A DNA stretch of 64,000 nt from Variovorax paradoxus (GTDB lineage: Bacteria > Pseudomonadota > Gammaproteobacteria > Burkholderiales > Burkholderiaceae_C): assembly GCF_030811855.1 (NCBI RefSeq), contig NZ_JAUSRN010000002.1, positions 62,001-126,000 on the forward strand, read 5' to 3'. Below are positions 53,443-63,014 of this stretch, piece by piece. Every line of letters begins with the position of its first letter. Position 1 is the first letter of the stretch. Below the pieces are notes generated by a model, which was not told the origin of the DNA, made no database searches, and worked only from the letters and a program-made list of their open reading frames with translations. The position numbers were made by a program, and so were the translations under genes.

Positions 53443-54405
53443 ATGACAACAGCAACCGTTTCCAGCAATCCGGCAACGCCACATCCTGCCGCAGTCAAGG
53501 CCATCCGTCGTTTCAACCGCTTCTATACCAGCCGAATCGGCGTGCTGGACCCGTACCTTAGCAGCGACATGTCGCTGACCGATGTCCGCGTGCTGTACGA
53601 GCTGGCTCACCGGAAAACGCCAGTGGCCAGCGAGATCGGGCGCGATCTGCGGCTCGACGCCGGCTACCTGAGCCGCATCCTGCGCCGCTTCGAGGCGGCG
53701 GGCTGGCTCGCGCGTGAGCCTCACGGCCGCGACGCGCGGCAAAGCGTGCTGCGGCTCACAGAAGCCGGCCACGCCGCGTTTGCGCCATTGCAACAAAAGT
53801 CGCGCGACGAGGCGGCGGCCCTGCTCTCCCCGCTGCCACCCGGCGACCGCCAGCAGGTGGTCGACGCCATGGCACGCATCGAGCGCCTGCTCGATCCGGC
53901 CTCCGCTCCCTCGGCGCGCACCCGCACTGTCGTTCTGCGCGATCCGGCTCCGGGCGACATGGGTTGGGTGGTGCAGCAGCACGGCGAGCTGTATGCGCGC
54001 GAGTACGGCTGGAACAGCGAGTTCGAGGCGCTGGTGGCCGACATCGTGGCCCAGTTCGTGCGCAAGTTTCAGCCGGCATGGGAGAAGTGCTGGATTGCCG
54101 AGCTCGACGGCGAACGCGTGGGCGCGATCTTCGTGGTGCGCAAATCGGCCACCACGGCGCAGTTGCGCCTGCTGCTGCTCGCGCCCGCGGCACGCGGCCT
54201 GGGCCTGGGTGCGCGCCTCACCGACGAATGCATTGCCTTCGCTCGCGCCAAGGGCTACCGAAAGATGGTGCTCTGGACCAACAGCTGCCTGGAGGCCGCC
54301 CGCGCCATCTACGCCAAGCGCGGCTTCAAGCTCGACAAGGCAGAGCCCTATGAGGGCTTCGGCCAGCAGCTCGTGGGCGAGACCTGGTCGCTCAAGCTGC
54401 GGTAG
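53443..54405 (+). CDS. MarR-type regulator fused to a GNAT N-acetyltransferase
   Basis: A 320-residue fusion. Residues 20-150 form a MarR winged helix (TDVRVLYELAHRKTPVASEIGRDLRLDAGYLSRILRRFEAAGWL) and residues 165-318 a GNAT domain with acetyl-CoA-binding LLLAPAARGLGLGARLTDECIAFA and the terminal YAKRGFKLD. Such fusions are widespread and are thought to regulate genes while acetylating a small molecule or protein. Start 53443 has the ATG; a TTG at 53422 is also in frame. Its 3' end overlaps the convergent tctA gene by 14 bases. Confidence 0.85.
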   Translation: MTTATVSSNPATPHPAAVKAIRRFNRFYTSRIGVLDPYLSSDMSLTDVRVLYELAHRKTPVASEIGRDLRLDAGYLSRILRRFEAAGWLAREPHGRDARQSVLRLTEAGHAAFAPLQQKSRDEAAALLSPLPPGDRQQVVDAMARIERLLDPASAPSARTRTVVLRDPAPGDMGWVVQQHGELYAREYGWNSEFEALVADIVAQFVRKFQPAWEKCWIAELDGERVGAIFVVRKSATTAQLRLLLLAPAARGLGLGARLTDECIAFARAKGYRKMVLWTNSCLEAARAIYAKRGFKLDKAEPYEGFGQQLVGETWSLKLR

Positions 54406-55897
54406 ACGCGGCGCGCCGTCCCCTCTGCCACAGCTTCTTGAGCAAGGGGGCAAACCACACTAGCAGCACCACGACCGCCAAACTCGCGGCAATCGGCCGC
54501 GACACGAAGCCGGCCAGATTGCCGTCCGACTTGATCATGGAGGTGATGAAGTTTTCCTCGAGCATGCCGCCGAGCACCACGCCAAGGATGGCCGGGGCGA
54601 TCGGAAAGTCGTTCTCCTCGAGCAGGTAGGCCACGATGCCGGCCACCAGCATCACACCCACGTCGAACAGCGAGTTGTTGATGGCGAACGCACCCACCAC
54701 GCAGAACAGCAGGATGAGCGGCATCAGCACGTTGCGCGGCACCCGCAGGATGCGCTTGGACACCTTGATGCACAGGATGCCGAGTGGAATCATGATGATG
54801 TTGGCAATGATGAACAGCATGAACACCGCGTAGATGTTCTGCGGGTTCGTGGTGAACAGCGTCGGCCCTGGATTCAGGTTCTTCATGTAGAGCACGCCAA
54901 TCACGATGGCGGTGATCGAGTCGCCCGGAATGCCGAACACCAGCGCCGGAATCCACGCGCCGGCCAGCGCGCTGTTATTGGCCGAGCCCGATTCGACGAT
55001 GCCCTCGACATGGCCCGTGCCGAACTTCTCGGGCTCTTTCGAGAATTTCTTGCTCATGGCGTACGACATCCAGGCCGCGATGTCGGCGCCCGCGCCGGGC
55101 AAGGCGCCCACCGCCGTGCCCAGCACGCTGCCGCGCAATATCTGCACCGGATACTTCTTGGCCAGCGCCCATTGGCCCGCCAGCACCCGGCCCACTTTCT
55201 CGACCACGATCTCCCCGGGCGGCAGCGTGTCGACGGCGAAGCGGATCACCTCCGAGATGGCGAACATGCCGATCATCATCGGGATCATGCCGATGCCGCC
55301 GGTCATTTCGGCATTGCCGAACGTGAAGCGCGGAAACCCCGCCGGATTGCCCAGCCCCACACAGGCCACAAGCAAGCCGAGCAGCAGCGTGACGAGGCCC
55401 TTGAGCGGCCGGTCGGAGGTGATGAACACCGCGCAGGTCAGGCCCAGCAGCACGAGCCAGAAGTACTCGAAGGAACTGAAGTTGAGCGCAAAGTCAGCCA
55501 GCACCGGCGCTGCCACGATCAGCACCACGGTGCCGAAGAGCCCTCCCACTGCCGAGAACACCAGGCCCGCGCCCAGCGCGGTTTCGGCCATGCCCTTTCG
55601 CGTCATGGCGAACGCCTCGTCGGTGTAGGCCGCGGATGCGGGGGTGCCCGGAATGCGCAACAGGCAACCCGGGATGTCACCCGAGAAGATGGCCATGGCG
55701 GTGGACGTGACCATGGCCGCGATAGCGGGAATCGGCGGCATGAAGAAGGTTACCGGCACCAGCAGTGCCACCGCCATGGTGGCCGACAAGCCCGGTACCG
55801 CGCCAACGAACAGGCCATAGAGCGAAGCCAGCACCATCACGAGGATGGTGTAGGGCTCGAAGACCATCGAGAAAGCCTGCAAGAGTGCTGCCGACAT
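54392..55897 (-). CDS. tctA: Tripartite tricarboxylate transporter, large permease subunit TctA
   Basis: A 501-residue permease with about 12 helices. It carries the TctA motif GAVPGLSATMAVALLVPVTF near the start and the repeated GALPGAGADIAAWMSY in the second half; these two Gly-rich loops define the family. It works with the small TctB subunit and a periplasmic Bug-type binder to import carboxylates using the ion gradient. The stop of tctB lies 16 bases upstream, and the binding-protein gene 42 bases before that, so all three form an operon. Start 55897 (MSAALLQAF) replaces 55924. Confidence 0.92.
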   Translation of the reverse strand: MSAALLQAFSMVFEPYTILVMVLASLYGLFVGAVPGLSATMAVALLVPVTFFMPPIPAIAAMVTSTAMAIFSGDIPGCLLRIPGTPASAAYTDEAFAMTRKGMAETALGAGLVFSAVGGLFGTVVLIVAAPVLADFALNFSSFEYFWLVLLGLTCAVFITSDRPLKGLVTLLLGLLVACVGLGNPAGFPRFTFGNAEMTGGIGMIPMMIGMFAISEVIRFAVDTLPPGEIVVEKVGRVLAGQWALAKKYPVQILRGSVLGTAVGALPGAGADIAAWMSYAMSKKFSKEPEKFGTGHVEGIVESGSANNSALAGAWIPALVFGIPGDSITAIVIGVLYMKNLNPGPTLFTTNPQNIYAVFMLFIIANIIMIPLGILCIKVSKRILRVPRNVLMPLILLFCVVGAFAINNSLFDVGVMLVAGIVAYLLEENDFPIAPAILGVVLGGMLEENFITSMIKSDGNLAGFVSRPIAASLAVVVLLVWFAPLLKKLWQRGRRAASTAA

Positions 55898-55913
55898 GGG
55901 TGATGCTTTCCGG

Positions 55914-56387
55914 TTACCAGGCAATGGGCGTCAGAAGGCCCCAGGGAAGCGGCACGCGCAACAGCTTGTAGAACGCTGCATGGATGAGCAGCGTGGCAAT
56001 CAAGGATATGAGCACCGCGCGACCCGGCGGCACGCGCATCGCAAGCATCAGTGCCAAGAGCGAGATGGCCGCGGTGGGCAGGAACCCGAGCCACTCGGAG
56101 GCGAACACGTAGAACAGCACCGCGCCTATGACCAGTGCGGCAGCCAGCATATGGCGCGGCGATGCGGCCCAGTCGCCGAGCCGCACCCAGGCCATGGCGT
56201 GCCGCTGCCGCCAACCCTTGACCAGAAGCATGGCGCCGCTCACGCACAGCCCCACCGCAATCAGTCCCGGAAACAGCGCTGGCCCCACCTGTTGGCCGGG
56301 CATGCCGGGATAGCCTCGCACTACGGCCAGCACGAGAGCGCCGAGCGCCAGCAGAATGAATCCGAAGACCGCGTCGTTGAACTTCAT
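55914..56387 (-). CDS. tctB: Tripartite tricarboxylate transporter, small subunit TctB
   Basis: A 157-residue membrane protein with four hydrophobic helices, starting MKFNDAVFGFILLALGALVL and carrying the family-typical PGMPGQQVGPALFPGLI loop and WLGFLPTAAISLLALM helix. It is the small TctB subunit that pairs with TctA. GGAGG lies about 14 bases before the ATG. It is flanked by the Bug-type binder upstream and tctA downstream. Confidence 0.9.
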   Translation of the reverse strand: MKFNDAVFGFILLALGALVLAVVRGYPGMPGQQVGPALFPGLIAVGLCVSGAMLLVKGWRQRHAMAWVRLGDWAASPRHMLAAALVIGAVLFYVFASEWLGFLPTAAISLLALMLAMRVPPGRAVLISLIATLLIHAAFYKLLRVPLPWGLLTPIAW

Positions 56388-56430
56388 GGCGCTGTGCCTC
56401 CGGCACCTCCGCCCACGCCTTCCGCGGCAC

Positions 56431-57438
56431 TCACTTGACGATACCCACGGCCTTCATCGTGGCGCCGAGTTCGGCATCGGACTTCGCCATGTACGTCGCA
56501 AAATCATCAGGTCCCGCGTAGATCACGCCAAAGCCGCGCGACGCCATGAAGTCGGTGTACTCCTTGCTGGCCACCACCTTCTTGAGCGCGGCCGCCAGCT
56601 TGTCGCGCACGTCGGCGGGCAGGCCCTTCGGCGCGACGATGCCGCGCCATGCCGCCATCGACCAGTCGCTGCCGATGGCTGCCTTGAGCGTGGGCACGTT
56701 GGGGTACAGCGCCGAAGGCTTGTCGCTCATGACAGCAAGGCTCTTGATCTTGCCGGCATCGATCAGCGAGCGCGCCTCGGGCAGCGAGACGGGCGCGATA
56801 TCGACGCCACCCGCCACCACGTCCTGCAGGCCGGGTGCCGCGCCATTGCTGGGCACCCATGGCACTGCCGCGGGATCGATCTTCTGGTCGCGCAGAAGGC
56901 CCGCGATGGCCAGGTGCCAGATGCCGCCCTGCCCCGTGCCGGAAGCCTTCAATTTGCCGGGGCTTGCCTTGATGGCCGCCATCAGCTCGGCGACCGTCTT
57001 GTAGGGTGCGTCGGCGCGGACCTGGATGCCCGCCGGATCGAGGTTGGCAAGGCCGATCGGCGTGTACGAGGTGCTGTTCAGCGGTGTGAGGCCCTGCCAA
57101 TGCATCATGCCAATCTCGACCGTCGCCATGCCGATGGTGTAGCCGTCCGGCGGTGCGGCGGCAATGGCCGCGTGGCCGACCACGCCATTGCCGCCGGTGC
57201 GGTTGACGACCGTGAATGGCTGGCCGAGTTCCTTTTCGAGCAGGCTCGCGATGATGCGGGCCGTGGCATCGGTGCCGCCGCCCGCACCCCACGGAACGAT
57301 CAGCGTGACGGGCCGGCTCGGATACGCCTGGGCTGCCGCGGGAGCCGCCGCCGCAAACATTGCGAGCCCTGCCGCGACACCTGCGGCATGGGCCACGAAA
57401 GAGCGCCGTGAAAAGAAGCGGGCTGAAGGAACACGCAT
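56431..57438 (-). CDS. Bug-family tripartite tricarboxylate transporter substrate-binding protein
   Basis: A 335-residue periplasmic protein with a Tat-like signal (FSRRSFVAHAAGVAAG), then the Bug hallmark AYPSRPVTLIVPWGAGGGTDATARI and the second VNRTGGNGVVGHAAIAAAPPDGYTIGM. Bug proteins bind small carboxylates for TctAB; the exact ligand differs between members and is unknown here. It is the first gene of the binder-tctB-tctA operon. The ATG at 57438 was chosen over 57486 to give the twin-arginine signal. Confidence 0.88.
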   Translation of the reverse strand: MRVPSARFFSRRSFVAHAAGVAAGLAMFAAAAPAAAQAYPSRPVTLIVPWGAGGGTDATARIIASLLEKELGQPFTVVNRTGGNGVVGHAAIAAAPPDGYTIGMATVEIGMMHWQGLTPLNSTSYTPIGLANLDPAGIQVRADAPYKTVAELMAAIKASPGKLKASGTGQGGIWHLAIAGLLRDQKIDPAAVPWVPSNGAAPGLQDVVAGGVDIAPVSLPEARSLIDAGKIKSLAVMSDKPSALYPNVPTLKAAIGSDWSMAAWRGIVAPKGLPADVRDKLAAALKKVVASKEYTDFMASRGFGVIYAGPDDFATYMAKSDAELGATMKAVGIVK

Positions 57439-57565
57439 GGTCTTTGTCTCCTGGCGAAAGTCATTGGTATGACGATTGAAAGGCAAGAAAGGTTTTTCTC
57501 ACAGTTCGCTTGCCAGAGACATTAGGGTGAACCATCGTGTCCCGCATGCAGCGGGCGCTATTTCG

Positions 57566-58348
57566 CTACTGCATGAACCAGCCGTGGCTCACCACCAGCG
57601 ACTGGCCAGTGAGCGCATTGGTCGGGAAGGCCGCGAACAGCAACGCCACGCGGGCCACGTCGTCGGTGGTGGTGAATTCGCCATCGACCGTCTCCTTGAG
57701 CATCACGTTCTTGATGACTTGTTCCTCGGTAATGCCAAGCGTCTTCGCCTGCTCCGGAATCTGCTTCTCGACCAGCGGCGTGCGCACGAAGCCCGGGCAG
57801 ATCACGTTGGCGCGCACGCCATGCTTCGCGCCTTCCTTGGCGACCGTCTTGGCCAGGCCGATGAGGCCGTGCTTGGCCGTGACGTAAGGCGCCTTCAGCA
57901 GCGAAGCTTCTTTCGAATGCACCGATCCCATGTAGATCACGCTGCCGCCGCGGCCCTGGGCATACATGTGCTTGAGGCAGGCCTTGGTTGTGAGAAAGGC
58001 ACCGTCGAGGTGGATGGCGAGCATCTTCTTCCAGTCGGCAAAGCTGAACTCTTCGACCGGATGAACGATCTGCACGCCGGCATTGCTGATCAGGATGTCG
58101 ATGCCGCCGTAAGCCTTGGCAGCTTCCTCGACCGAGGCATTGACCTGGTCTTCGCTGGTCACGTCCACGGCCACGCCGATCGCCTGCGCGCCCGTGGCTT
58201 GCAGTTCAGCCGCGGTGGCGTCGGCGGCCTGCTTGTTGAGGTCGGCGATGACGACCTTGGCCCCCTCGCGCGCAAACAGAATGGCAATTTCCTTGCCGAT
58301 GCCGCTGGCCGAACCGGTGATGAACGCGACCTTGTCCTTGAGTTGCAT
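57566..58348 (-). CDS. bdhA: 3-Hydroxybutyrate dehydrogenase
   Basis: A 260-residue SDR enzyme with [25 protein letters not shown], the catalytic YVTAKHG (Tyr and Lys), and a C-terminal GWFMQ. The set [18 protein letters not shown] and [19 protein letters not shown] is specific to D-3-hydroxybutyrate dehydrogenases, which oxidise the monomer of poly-3-hydroxybutyrate to acetoacetate with NAD+. It stands next to a patatin-like phospholipase on the same strand, a pairing common in Burkholderiales and likely linked to PHB use. Start 58348 is preferred to 58396. Confidence 0.92.
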   Translation of the reverse strand: MQLKDKVAFITGSASGIGKEIAILFAREGAKVVIADLNKQAADATAAELQATGAQAIGVAVDVTSEDQVNASVEEAAKAYGGIDILISNAGVQIVHPVEEFSFADWKKMLAIHLDGAFLTTKACLKHMYAQGRGGSVIYMGSVHSKEASLLKAPYVTAKHGLIGLAKTVAKEGAKHGVRANVICPGFVRTPLVEKQIPEQAKTLGITEEQVIKNVMLKETVDGEFTTTDDVARVALLFAAFPTNALTGQSLVVSHGWFMQ

Positions 58349-58425
58349 GGTGAGTGTCCTTGAGGAATGGAAAGAAGTGAGAAAAGCGCGTTGCAAGAAG
58401 CGGGCTAGTACGGGCTCGCCCGCAT

Positions 58426-59631
58426 TCAGCGCAAGAGCCCTGGACGCTTGACGCGCCCCAACCCCGGCTCGCCGAGGTCGAAGGTGGTCACGCCGTTCAC
58501 GGTGGCATCGCTGCGCAAGGTTTCAGGATGCGCCAGCGTGCAGCGCATGTCGCGCGCACCGGCCTCCCAGTGCTCTTCGACCGCGGCGCGCGAGAACTCG
58601 TAGTCCTTCGATTCGAGCTCGTAGGGCTTGTCGCGGTAGATCAGGTGAAAGATGTCGATGGGATGGTGCGTGAGCTCGGCCTGCACCGCGAGCACCGAGG
58701 GGTCGTTGCGCAGGTGCGCGGGCAGCTTGGAGATCAGGTCTGCAATCGCTTGCTGAAGGTTCAGGTTGGCAGCCAGCGCATCGGTGTTCATGCGGGTGCG
58801 GCTCGAGTAGGTGATGTCCTTCTGCCGCTCCTGCACGCCCGCCAGCGTGCGCGGCATTTCGCCGCGCGCATTGAAAAGGTCGACCTGCAGCACCACCAGC
58901 GGCTCGGAGCGCGGATGGATGTCGAGCACGTATTGCAGCGGCGTGTTCGAGACGATGCCGCCATCCCAGTAGTCGTCGCCGTCGATGTGGACGGGAGCAA
59001 AGCCCGGCGGCAGCGCGCCGCTGGCCATGATGTGCTCCGGCCCGATGCGCTGGCGCGTGTTGTCGAAGTACACCGAGTTGCCGGTGCGCACGTCGACCGC
59101 GCCGACGCTGAAGCGTGCCTCGCACGCGTTGATGCGGTCGAAGTCGATCAGCCGTTCTAGCGTGAGCTTGAGCGGCGTGGTGTCGTAGTAGCTCAAGAGC
59201 GGTGCCGCGGCGCCCAGCAGCAGCGCGGGCGAGTAGCGCGGCTCGAAGAAGCCAGGAATACCCACTAGCGATGCCATGACCGCACTCCACTGGTTCTGTG
59301 CGGCGCGATCGCCAAGCCAGCCAGGCAGGCGCTGCGCCGGGCCGGATGAAACCAAGTGCCAAAACTCACGCAGCCGATCGACCCGCTGCTCGGGCGCATT
59401 GCCCGCGATCAGCGCCGCGTTGATTGCGCCGATCGAGACGCCCGCAATCCAGTGCGGCTGCAAATCAGTTTCGCTGAGCGCGGCATACACGCCGGCTTGA
59501 TAGGCGCCGAGCGCGCCCCCTCCCTGCAGCACAAGGGCCTTGCGCGCGGCGCGCATGTCGTCGCGCCGTTCCTCGAAATTGTTGAGAGTCTTCTTGCGTG
59601 CGGTGCGGGGCTTCTGAGGCTTTGTCGTCAT
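58426..59631 (-). CDS. Patatin-like phospholipase with DUF3734-type C-terminus
   Basis: A 401-residue esterase. The oxyanion loop is [13 protein letters not shown] (34-46), the nucleophile S66 lies in GVSIGA, and the dyad aspartate D223 in [12 protein letters not shown]. The C-terminal third ([23 protein letters not shown]) matches the extension seen in PHB-related patatins. It may deacylate lipids or depolymerise PHB granule material. It precedes bdhA by 77 bases on the same strand. The first 25 residues are basic and Lys/Arg-rich, without a signal peptide. Confidence 0.85.
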   Translation of the reverse strand: MTTKPQKPRTARKKTLNNFEERRDDMRAARKALVLQGGGALGAYQAGVYAALSETDLQPHWIAGVSIGAINAALIAGNAPEQRVDRLREFWHLVSSGPAQRLPGWLGDRAAQNQWSAVMASLVGIPGFFEPRYSPALLLGAAAPLLSYYDTTPLKLTLERLIDFDRINACEARFSVGAVDVRTGNSVYFDNTRQRIGPEHIMASGALPPGFAPVHIDGDDYWDGGIVSNTPLQYVLDIHPRSEPLVVLQVDLFNARGEMPRTLAGVQERQKDITYSSRTRMNTDALAANLNLQQAIADLISKLPAHLRNDPSVLAVQAELTHHPIDIFHLIYRDKPYELESKDYEFSRAAVEEHWEAGARDMRCTLAHPETLRSDATVNGVTTFDLGEPGLGRVKRPGLLR

Positions 59632-59679
59632 AGGGCTTCATTTGACACCAGCCCCGCGGCCGCAAGCTGACCAGCCACC

Positions 59680-60129
59680 TCACATCTTGGGCAGCATCTG
59701 TCCCCGGATTTCACCTGCAGGATTGGCAGCGGTGTGGATGTTGGCGTACCACTTGCCGGCCATCAGGTCGGCCGCCTGCGCCGGCGTGAGCGTGGCCTGG
59801 CCTTCGATCGGGCTCGCCGGATTGGCGAACGGCAGCGCCACGCCGGCATTGGCGCCCGCAGCGGCGGGCCCGTGGAAGTGACCGGCCGTGGCCGGGCCGC
59901 TCAGGCCGGTATAGGTGATCTTGTACTTCAGAACGTTCGTGTCCTTGTTGAGCCAGGCCTCCGCCATGCCGCTGCCGCGCGTCATGTTGGGCGGCACTTC
60001 GCTGGCGGCGTTCATGGCGCCGCTGAAGCTCGCGGTGTTCGACTTCGACATCATCCCGCATCCGGCGAGCGCGGCAGTGGCCAGGCCCGCAATGAGGGTT
60101 GCGCGCAAATAGGTGCCATATCGGTTCAT
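59680..60129 (-). CDS. CHRD domain lipoprotein
   Basis: A 149-residue protein with a signal peptide and lipobox ALAGC, followed by a CHRD (chordin-like) domain: ASFSGAMNAASEVPPNMTRGSG, YKITYTGLSGPATAGHFHGP, and WYANIHTAANPAGEIRGQM. CHRD proteins are extracytoplasmic, of unknown function, with a beta-rich fold. It should be a membrane-anchored surface or periplasmic lipoprotein. The ATG at 60129 begins the signal peptide; the frame is open far upstream without homology. Confidence 0.85.
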   Translation of the reverse strand: MNRYGTYLRATLIAGLATAALAGCGMMSKSNTASFSGAMNAASEVPPNMTRGSGMAEAWLNKDTNVLKYKITYTGLSGPATAGHFHGPAAAGANAGVALPFANPASPIEGQATLTPAQAADLMAGKWYANIHTAANPAGEIRGQMLPKM

Positions 60130-60234
60130 GAGCTGTATCTCCTGAGTTATGAGGACCGCTACAGCATAGGCAGGCTGGGCGCATGACCTTGTCGGCCACC
60201 ACCGCGACTTTGCGGGCTGAAAGAAAATGCGGCG

Positions 60235-60786
60235 ATGACCTCCCCCGACTTCCCCACTGCCCTCGACATCGTCAACTTCTGGCGCGACGCCGGGCCCGAA
60301 CGCTGGTTTGCCAAGAACGATGCTTTCGATGCCGAGTTCCGCACGCGCTTTCTCGGCGCGCACGAGGCGGCCGCCCGCGGCGAACTCGACCATTGGGCCA
60401 AGGAGCCCGAAGGCGCACTGGCCCTGCTGGTGCTGCTCGACCAGTTTCCGCGCAACACCTTTCGCGGCCACGCGCGCGCCTTCGCGACCGACCCAAAGGC
60501 GCTGGCCGTCGCCCGAGAAGCCATCGAGGCTGGCTTCGACCTCCAAGTCGACGAAGCCCTCCGGCGCTTTTTCTACCTGCCCTTCATGCACTCCGAATCG
60601 CTGGCGGACCAGGAGCGCTCGGTCGAGCTGAACGCCGCGCTCGATGCCAACACCCAGCGCTTTGCGGTCTTGCACCGCGACATCATTGCGCGCTTCGGCC
60701 GGTTTCCCCATCGCAACGCGCTGTTCGGGCGCACCACCACGGCGGAGGAACAGCGCTTCCTGGACGAAGGCGGCTTCGCGGGCTAG
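60235..60786 (+). CDS. DUF924 family protein
   Basis: A 183-residue helical protein of DUF924. The motifs DIVNFWRDAGPERWFAKND, LLVLLDQFPRNTFRG, and RRFFYLPFMHSESLADQERS are typical. No enzymatic role is established. It overlaps the convergent YihY gene by four bases at its stop. It lies 106 bases from the CHRD gene in divergent orientation. Confidence 0.88.
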   Translation: MTSPDFPTALDIVNFWRDAGPERWFAKNDAFDAEFRTRFLGAHEAAARGELDHWAKEPEGALALLVLLDQFPRNTFRGHARAFATDPKALAVAREAIEAGFDLQVDEALRRFFYLPFMHSESLADQERSVELNAALDANTQRFAVLHRDIIARFGRFPHRNALFGRTTTAEEQRFLDEGGFAG

Positions 60787-61706
60787 CTCTTCCGCGGCAG
60801 CGGCGCCGCACGTGTCGGCGAAGGATTGGCTGCCTCGCCGGCGTCCTTGGCGTGCTTGAGCGAGCCGTAGGTCTTGGCATACACCCAGGTGAACTCGGCC
60901 CCCAGGAGAAAGATCTGCGCCGAGTAGTACACCCACACCAGCACCACCACCAGCGAGCCCGCGGCGCCATAGCCCGAGGCCACGCTGCTCTTGCCGATGT
61001 ACAGGCCGATGAGATGCTTGCCGACCGTGAAGAGCAGCGCCGTGACCGCGGCACCCACCCACACGTCGCGCCACTGCACCTTGGTGCGCGGCATGATCTT
61101 GTAGATCATCGCGAAGATCACCGTCACCATCGCAAAACTGAAGACGAAGTTCACAGCCTGCGCCAGGGTGGCCCAGGCGCCGAACACCGGCGACCACCAT
61201 TTGCCGAGCGCCGCCAGTGCCGCGCTGGCCACCAGCGACACCATGAGCAGGAAGCCGATTCCCATGATCATGGTGAACGACAGCAGCCGCACGCGCAGGA
61301 GCGTGAACAGGCCCTTGTTCCTGGTGCGTGCCGGCGCGCGCCAGATGCGGTCGAGCGCATCCTGCAACTCGCCGAAGACCGTGGTCGCGCCGATCACCAG
61401 CAGTCCGACGCCGGCCACGGTGGCCACGACGCCTTCGGCCGGCTTGTTGACGGCCTGCAGCATGCCCTGCACCGCAGCCGCGCCTTGCGCGCCCATGAGG
61501 TCCGACAGCTGCAGGAAGATCTCACCGCGCGCAGCCTCCTGGCCGAACACCAGCCCCGCCACCGCAATCACGATCAGCAGCAGTGGCGCAATCGAGAACA
61601 CCGTGTAGTAGGCCAGCGCCGCGCCCATGCTGGGCGCGTAGTCGTTCGACCACGAAGCGATGGCCTCCTTGCAGAGATCGAACAGCGCGCGTAGTTGCAT
61701 GAGCAT
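60783..61706 (-). CDS. YihY/BrkB family inner-membrane protein
   Basis: A 307-residue protein with six or more hydrophobic helices. The N-terminal LGAALAYYTVFSIAPLLLIVIAVAG and the later YGAAGSLVVVLVWVYYSAQIFLLGAEFTWVY are the defining motifs of the BrkB/YihY family, formerly misnamed ribonuclease BN. Function is not known; relatives affect serum resistance. GGGAG 7-11 bases before the ATG at 61706 supports this start over 61736. Confidence 0.87.
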   Translation of the reverse strand: MLMQLRALFDLCKEAIASWSNDYAPSMGAALAYYTVFSIAPLLLIVIAVAGLVFGQEAARGEIFLQLSDLMGAQGAAAVQGMLQAVNKPAEGVVATVAGVGLLVIGATTVFGELQDALDRIWRAPARTRNKGLFTLLRVRLLSFTMIMGIGFLLMVSLVASAALAALGKWWSPVFGAWATLAQAVNFVFSFAMVTVIFAMIYKIMPRTKVQWRDVWVGAAVTALLFTVGKHLIGLYIGKSSVASGYGAAGSLVVVLVWVYYSAQIFLLGAEFTWVYAKTYGSLKHAKDAGEAANPSPTRAAPLPRKS

Positions 61707-61788
61707 GGAGTCTCCCGTGGAGTGATGCAGGGGCATGTCAGCCCGATGCCCGGCACATTGCAGGCTTGGCTACGATAATCGCTCGCAC

Positions 61789-62379
61789 ATGCATCCGTCC
61801 CCTCCAGGCGCGGCAGCGCCGACCGTTCCTCCGCAACCGACGTCGCCACGCGACCTTTTTGTTTCATTCACCTGGCTTGCGCTGCAAGGATTCGGTGGCG
61901 TGCTGGCCATCGTCCAGCGCGAGATGGTCGAGAAAAAGCGCTGGCTCACGCCCGAGCAGTTTCTCGAAGATTGGGCCGTCGCCCAGGTAATGCCGGGCCC
62001 CAACGTGATCAACCTGGCCTTGATGATCGGCGACCGCTACTTCGGCCTGCGCGGCGCCGTGGCGGCAGTGGCGGGCATGCTCGCGATACCGCTGGTGGTC
62101 ATTTTGGTGCTGGCCGTGCTCTACGCCCACTACGCCGCCAACCCGCAGGTGGCGGCCGCGCTGCGCGGCATGGGCGCGGTGTCGGGCGGGCTGATCGCGG
62201 CAACCGGCATCAAGCTGATTCCCCAACTGCGCAAGCACCCGCTGGGCTTTGCCACCTGCCTCGCGTTCGTCGCGCTGGTGTTCGGCGCCATCGCACTCTT
62301 CAAGATGCCGCTCGGCTGGGTGCTGCTGGCCGTAGGCGGCGTGGCTTGCGCGTGGACCTGGCGGAGGATCGGTTCATGA
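61789..62379 (+). CDS. Chromate transporter, half-length subunit 1
   Basis: A 196-residue half-length ChrA (short-chain CHR family) with about five helices. The LFVSFTWLALQGFGGVLAIVQREMV region and PGPNVINLALMIGDRYFGLRGA carry the CHR signature (GFGG followed by PGP). Short CHR proteins work as pairs of unequal halves and export chromate, or perhaps sulfate. Its stop overlaps the second half's start (ATGA), implying coupled synthesis. The ATG is 61789; the frame opens upstream at 61735 without homology. Confidence 0.88.
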   Translation: MHPSPPGAAAPTVPPQPTSPRDLFVSFTWLALQGFGGVLAIVQREMVEKKRWLTPEQFLEDWAVAQVMPGPNVINLALMIGDRYFGLRGAVAAVAGMLAIPLVVILVLAVLYAHYAANPQVAAALRGMGAVSGGLIAATGIKLIPQLRKHPLGFATCLAFVALVFGAIALFKMPLGWVLLAVGGVACAWTWRRIGS

Positions 62380-62984
62380 GCCATATTGCCATCGCCATGC
62401 AATGGCACGACTGGCTCGCGCTCTTCGGCCAATACATGCTGCTGTCGCTGCTGTCGATCAGCGGCGCCATTACCACCGTTCCAGACATGCATCGCTACCT
62501 TGTCGCCCAGCACGGCTGGCTCACCGACGCGCAGTTCAGCTCGTCGGTTGCCATCGCCCAGGCTGCGCCGGGACCGAACGTGCTCTTCGTCGCACTGATG
62601 GGCTGGAACGTCGGGCTCAACGCCGGCGGCGGCATTGGCGCCGGGCCGGCCGCCTGGCTGCTCGGCTTCTTCGGGCTCCTGGTCACCATGTTCGGCATCA
62701 TGCTGCCGAGCACCACCCTCACCTACCTTGCCACGCGCTGGGGGCACCGCAACCGCGAGCGGCGCGGCGTTCGCGCCTTCAAGCAGGGCATGGCGCCGGT
62801 AGTGGTCGGCCTCCTCATCGCCACCGGCTGGGTGCTGGCAGCGGGTAACCATGCCGGCGACGCGCCCGCATGGCATTTGTGGCTGCTGAGCGCGGTGGCC
62901 GCGCTTATCGTCTGGCGCACACGCGTCCACCTGCTCTGGCTGCTGGGCGCGGGTGCGCTGCTCGGCGCCGTGGGCTTCGTCTGA
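62376..62984 (+). CDS. Chromate transporter, half-length subunit 2
   Basis: A 202-residue partner of the preceding gene with the second CHR half: SISGAITTVPDMHRYLV, then QAAPGPNVLFVALMGWNVG. In long ChrA proteins the two halves are one polypeptide; here they are separate but overlap by four bases, so the pair should assemble as antiparallel halves of one transporter. It ends 30 bases before the aldo/keto reductase. Confidence 0.87.
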   Translation: MSHIAIAMQWHDWLALFGQYMLLSLLSISGAITTVPDMHRYLVAQHGWLTDAQFSSSVAIAQAAPGPNVLFVALMGWNVGLNAGGGIGAGPAAWLLGFFGLLVTMFGIMLPSTTLTYLATRWGHRNRERRGVRAFKQGMAPVVVGLLIATGWVLAAGNHAGDAPAWHLWLLSAVAALIVWRTRVHLLWLLGAGALLGAVGFV

Positions 62985-63014
62985 TCCTCGTCTCTTCAAG
63001 AAGGAAACAAACTC

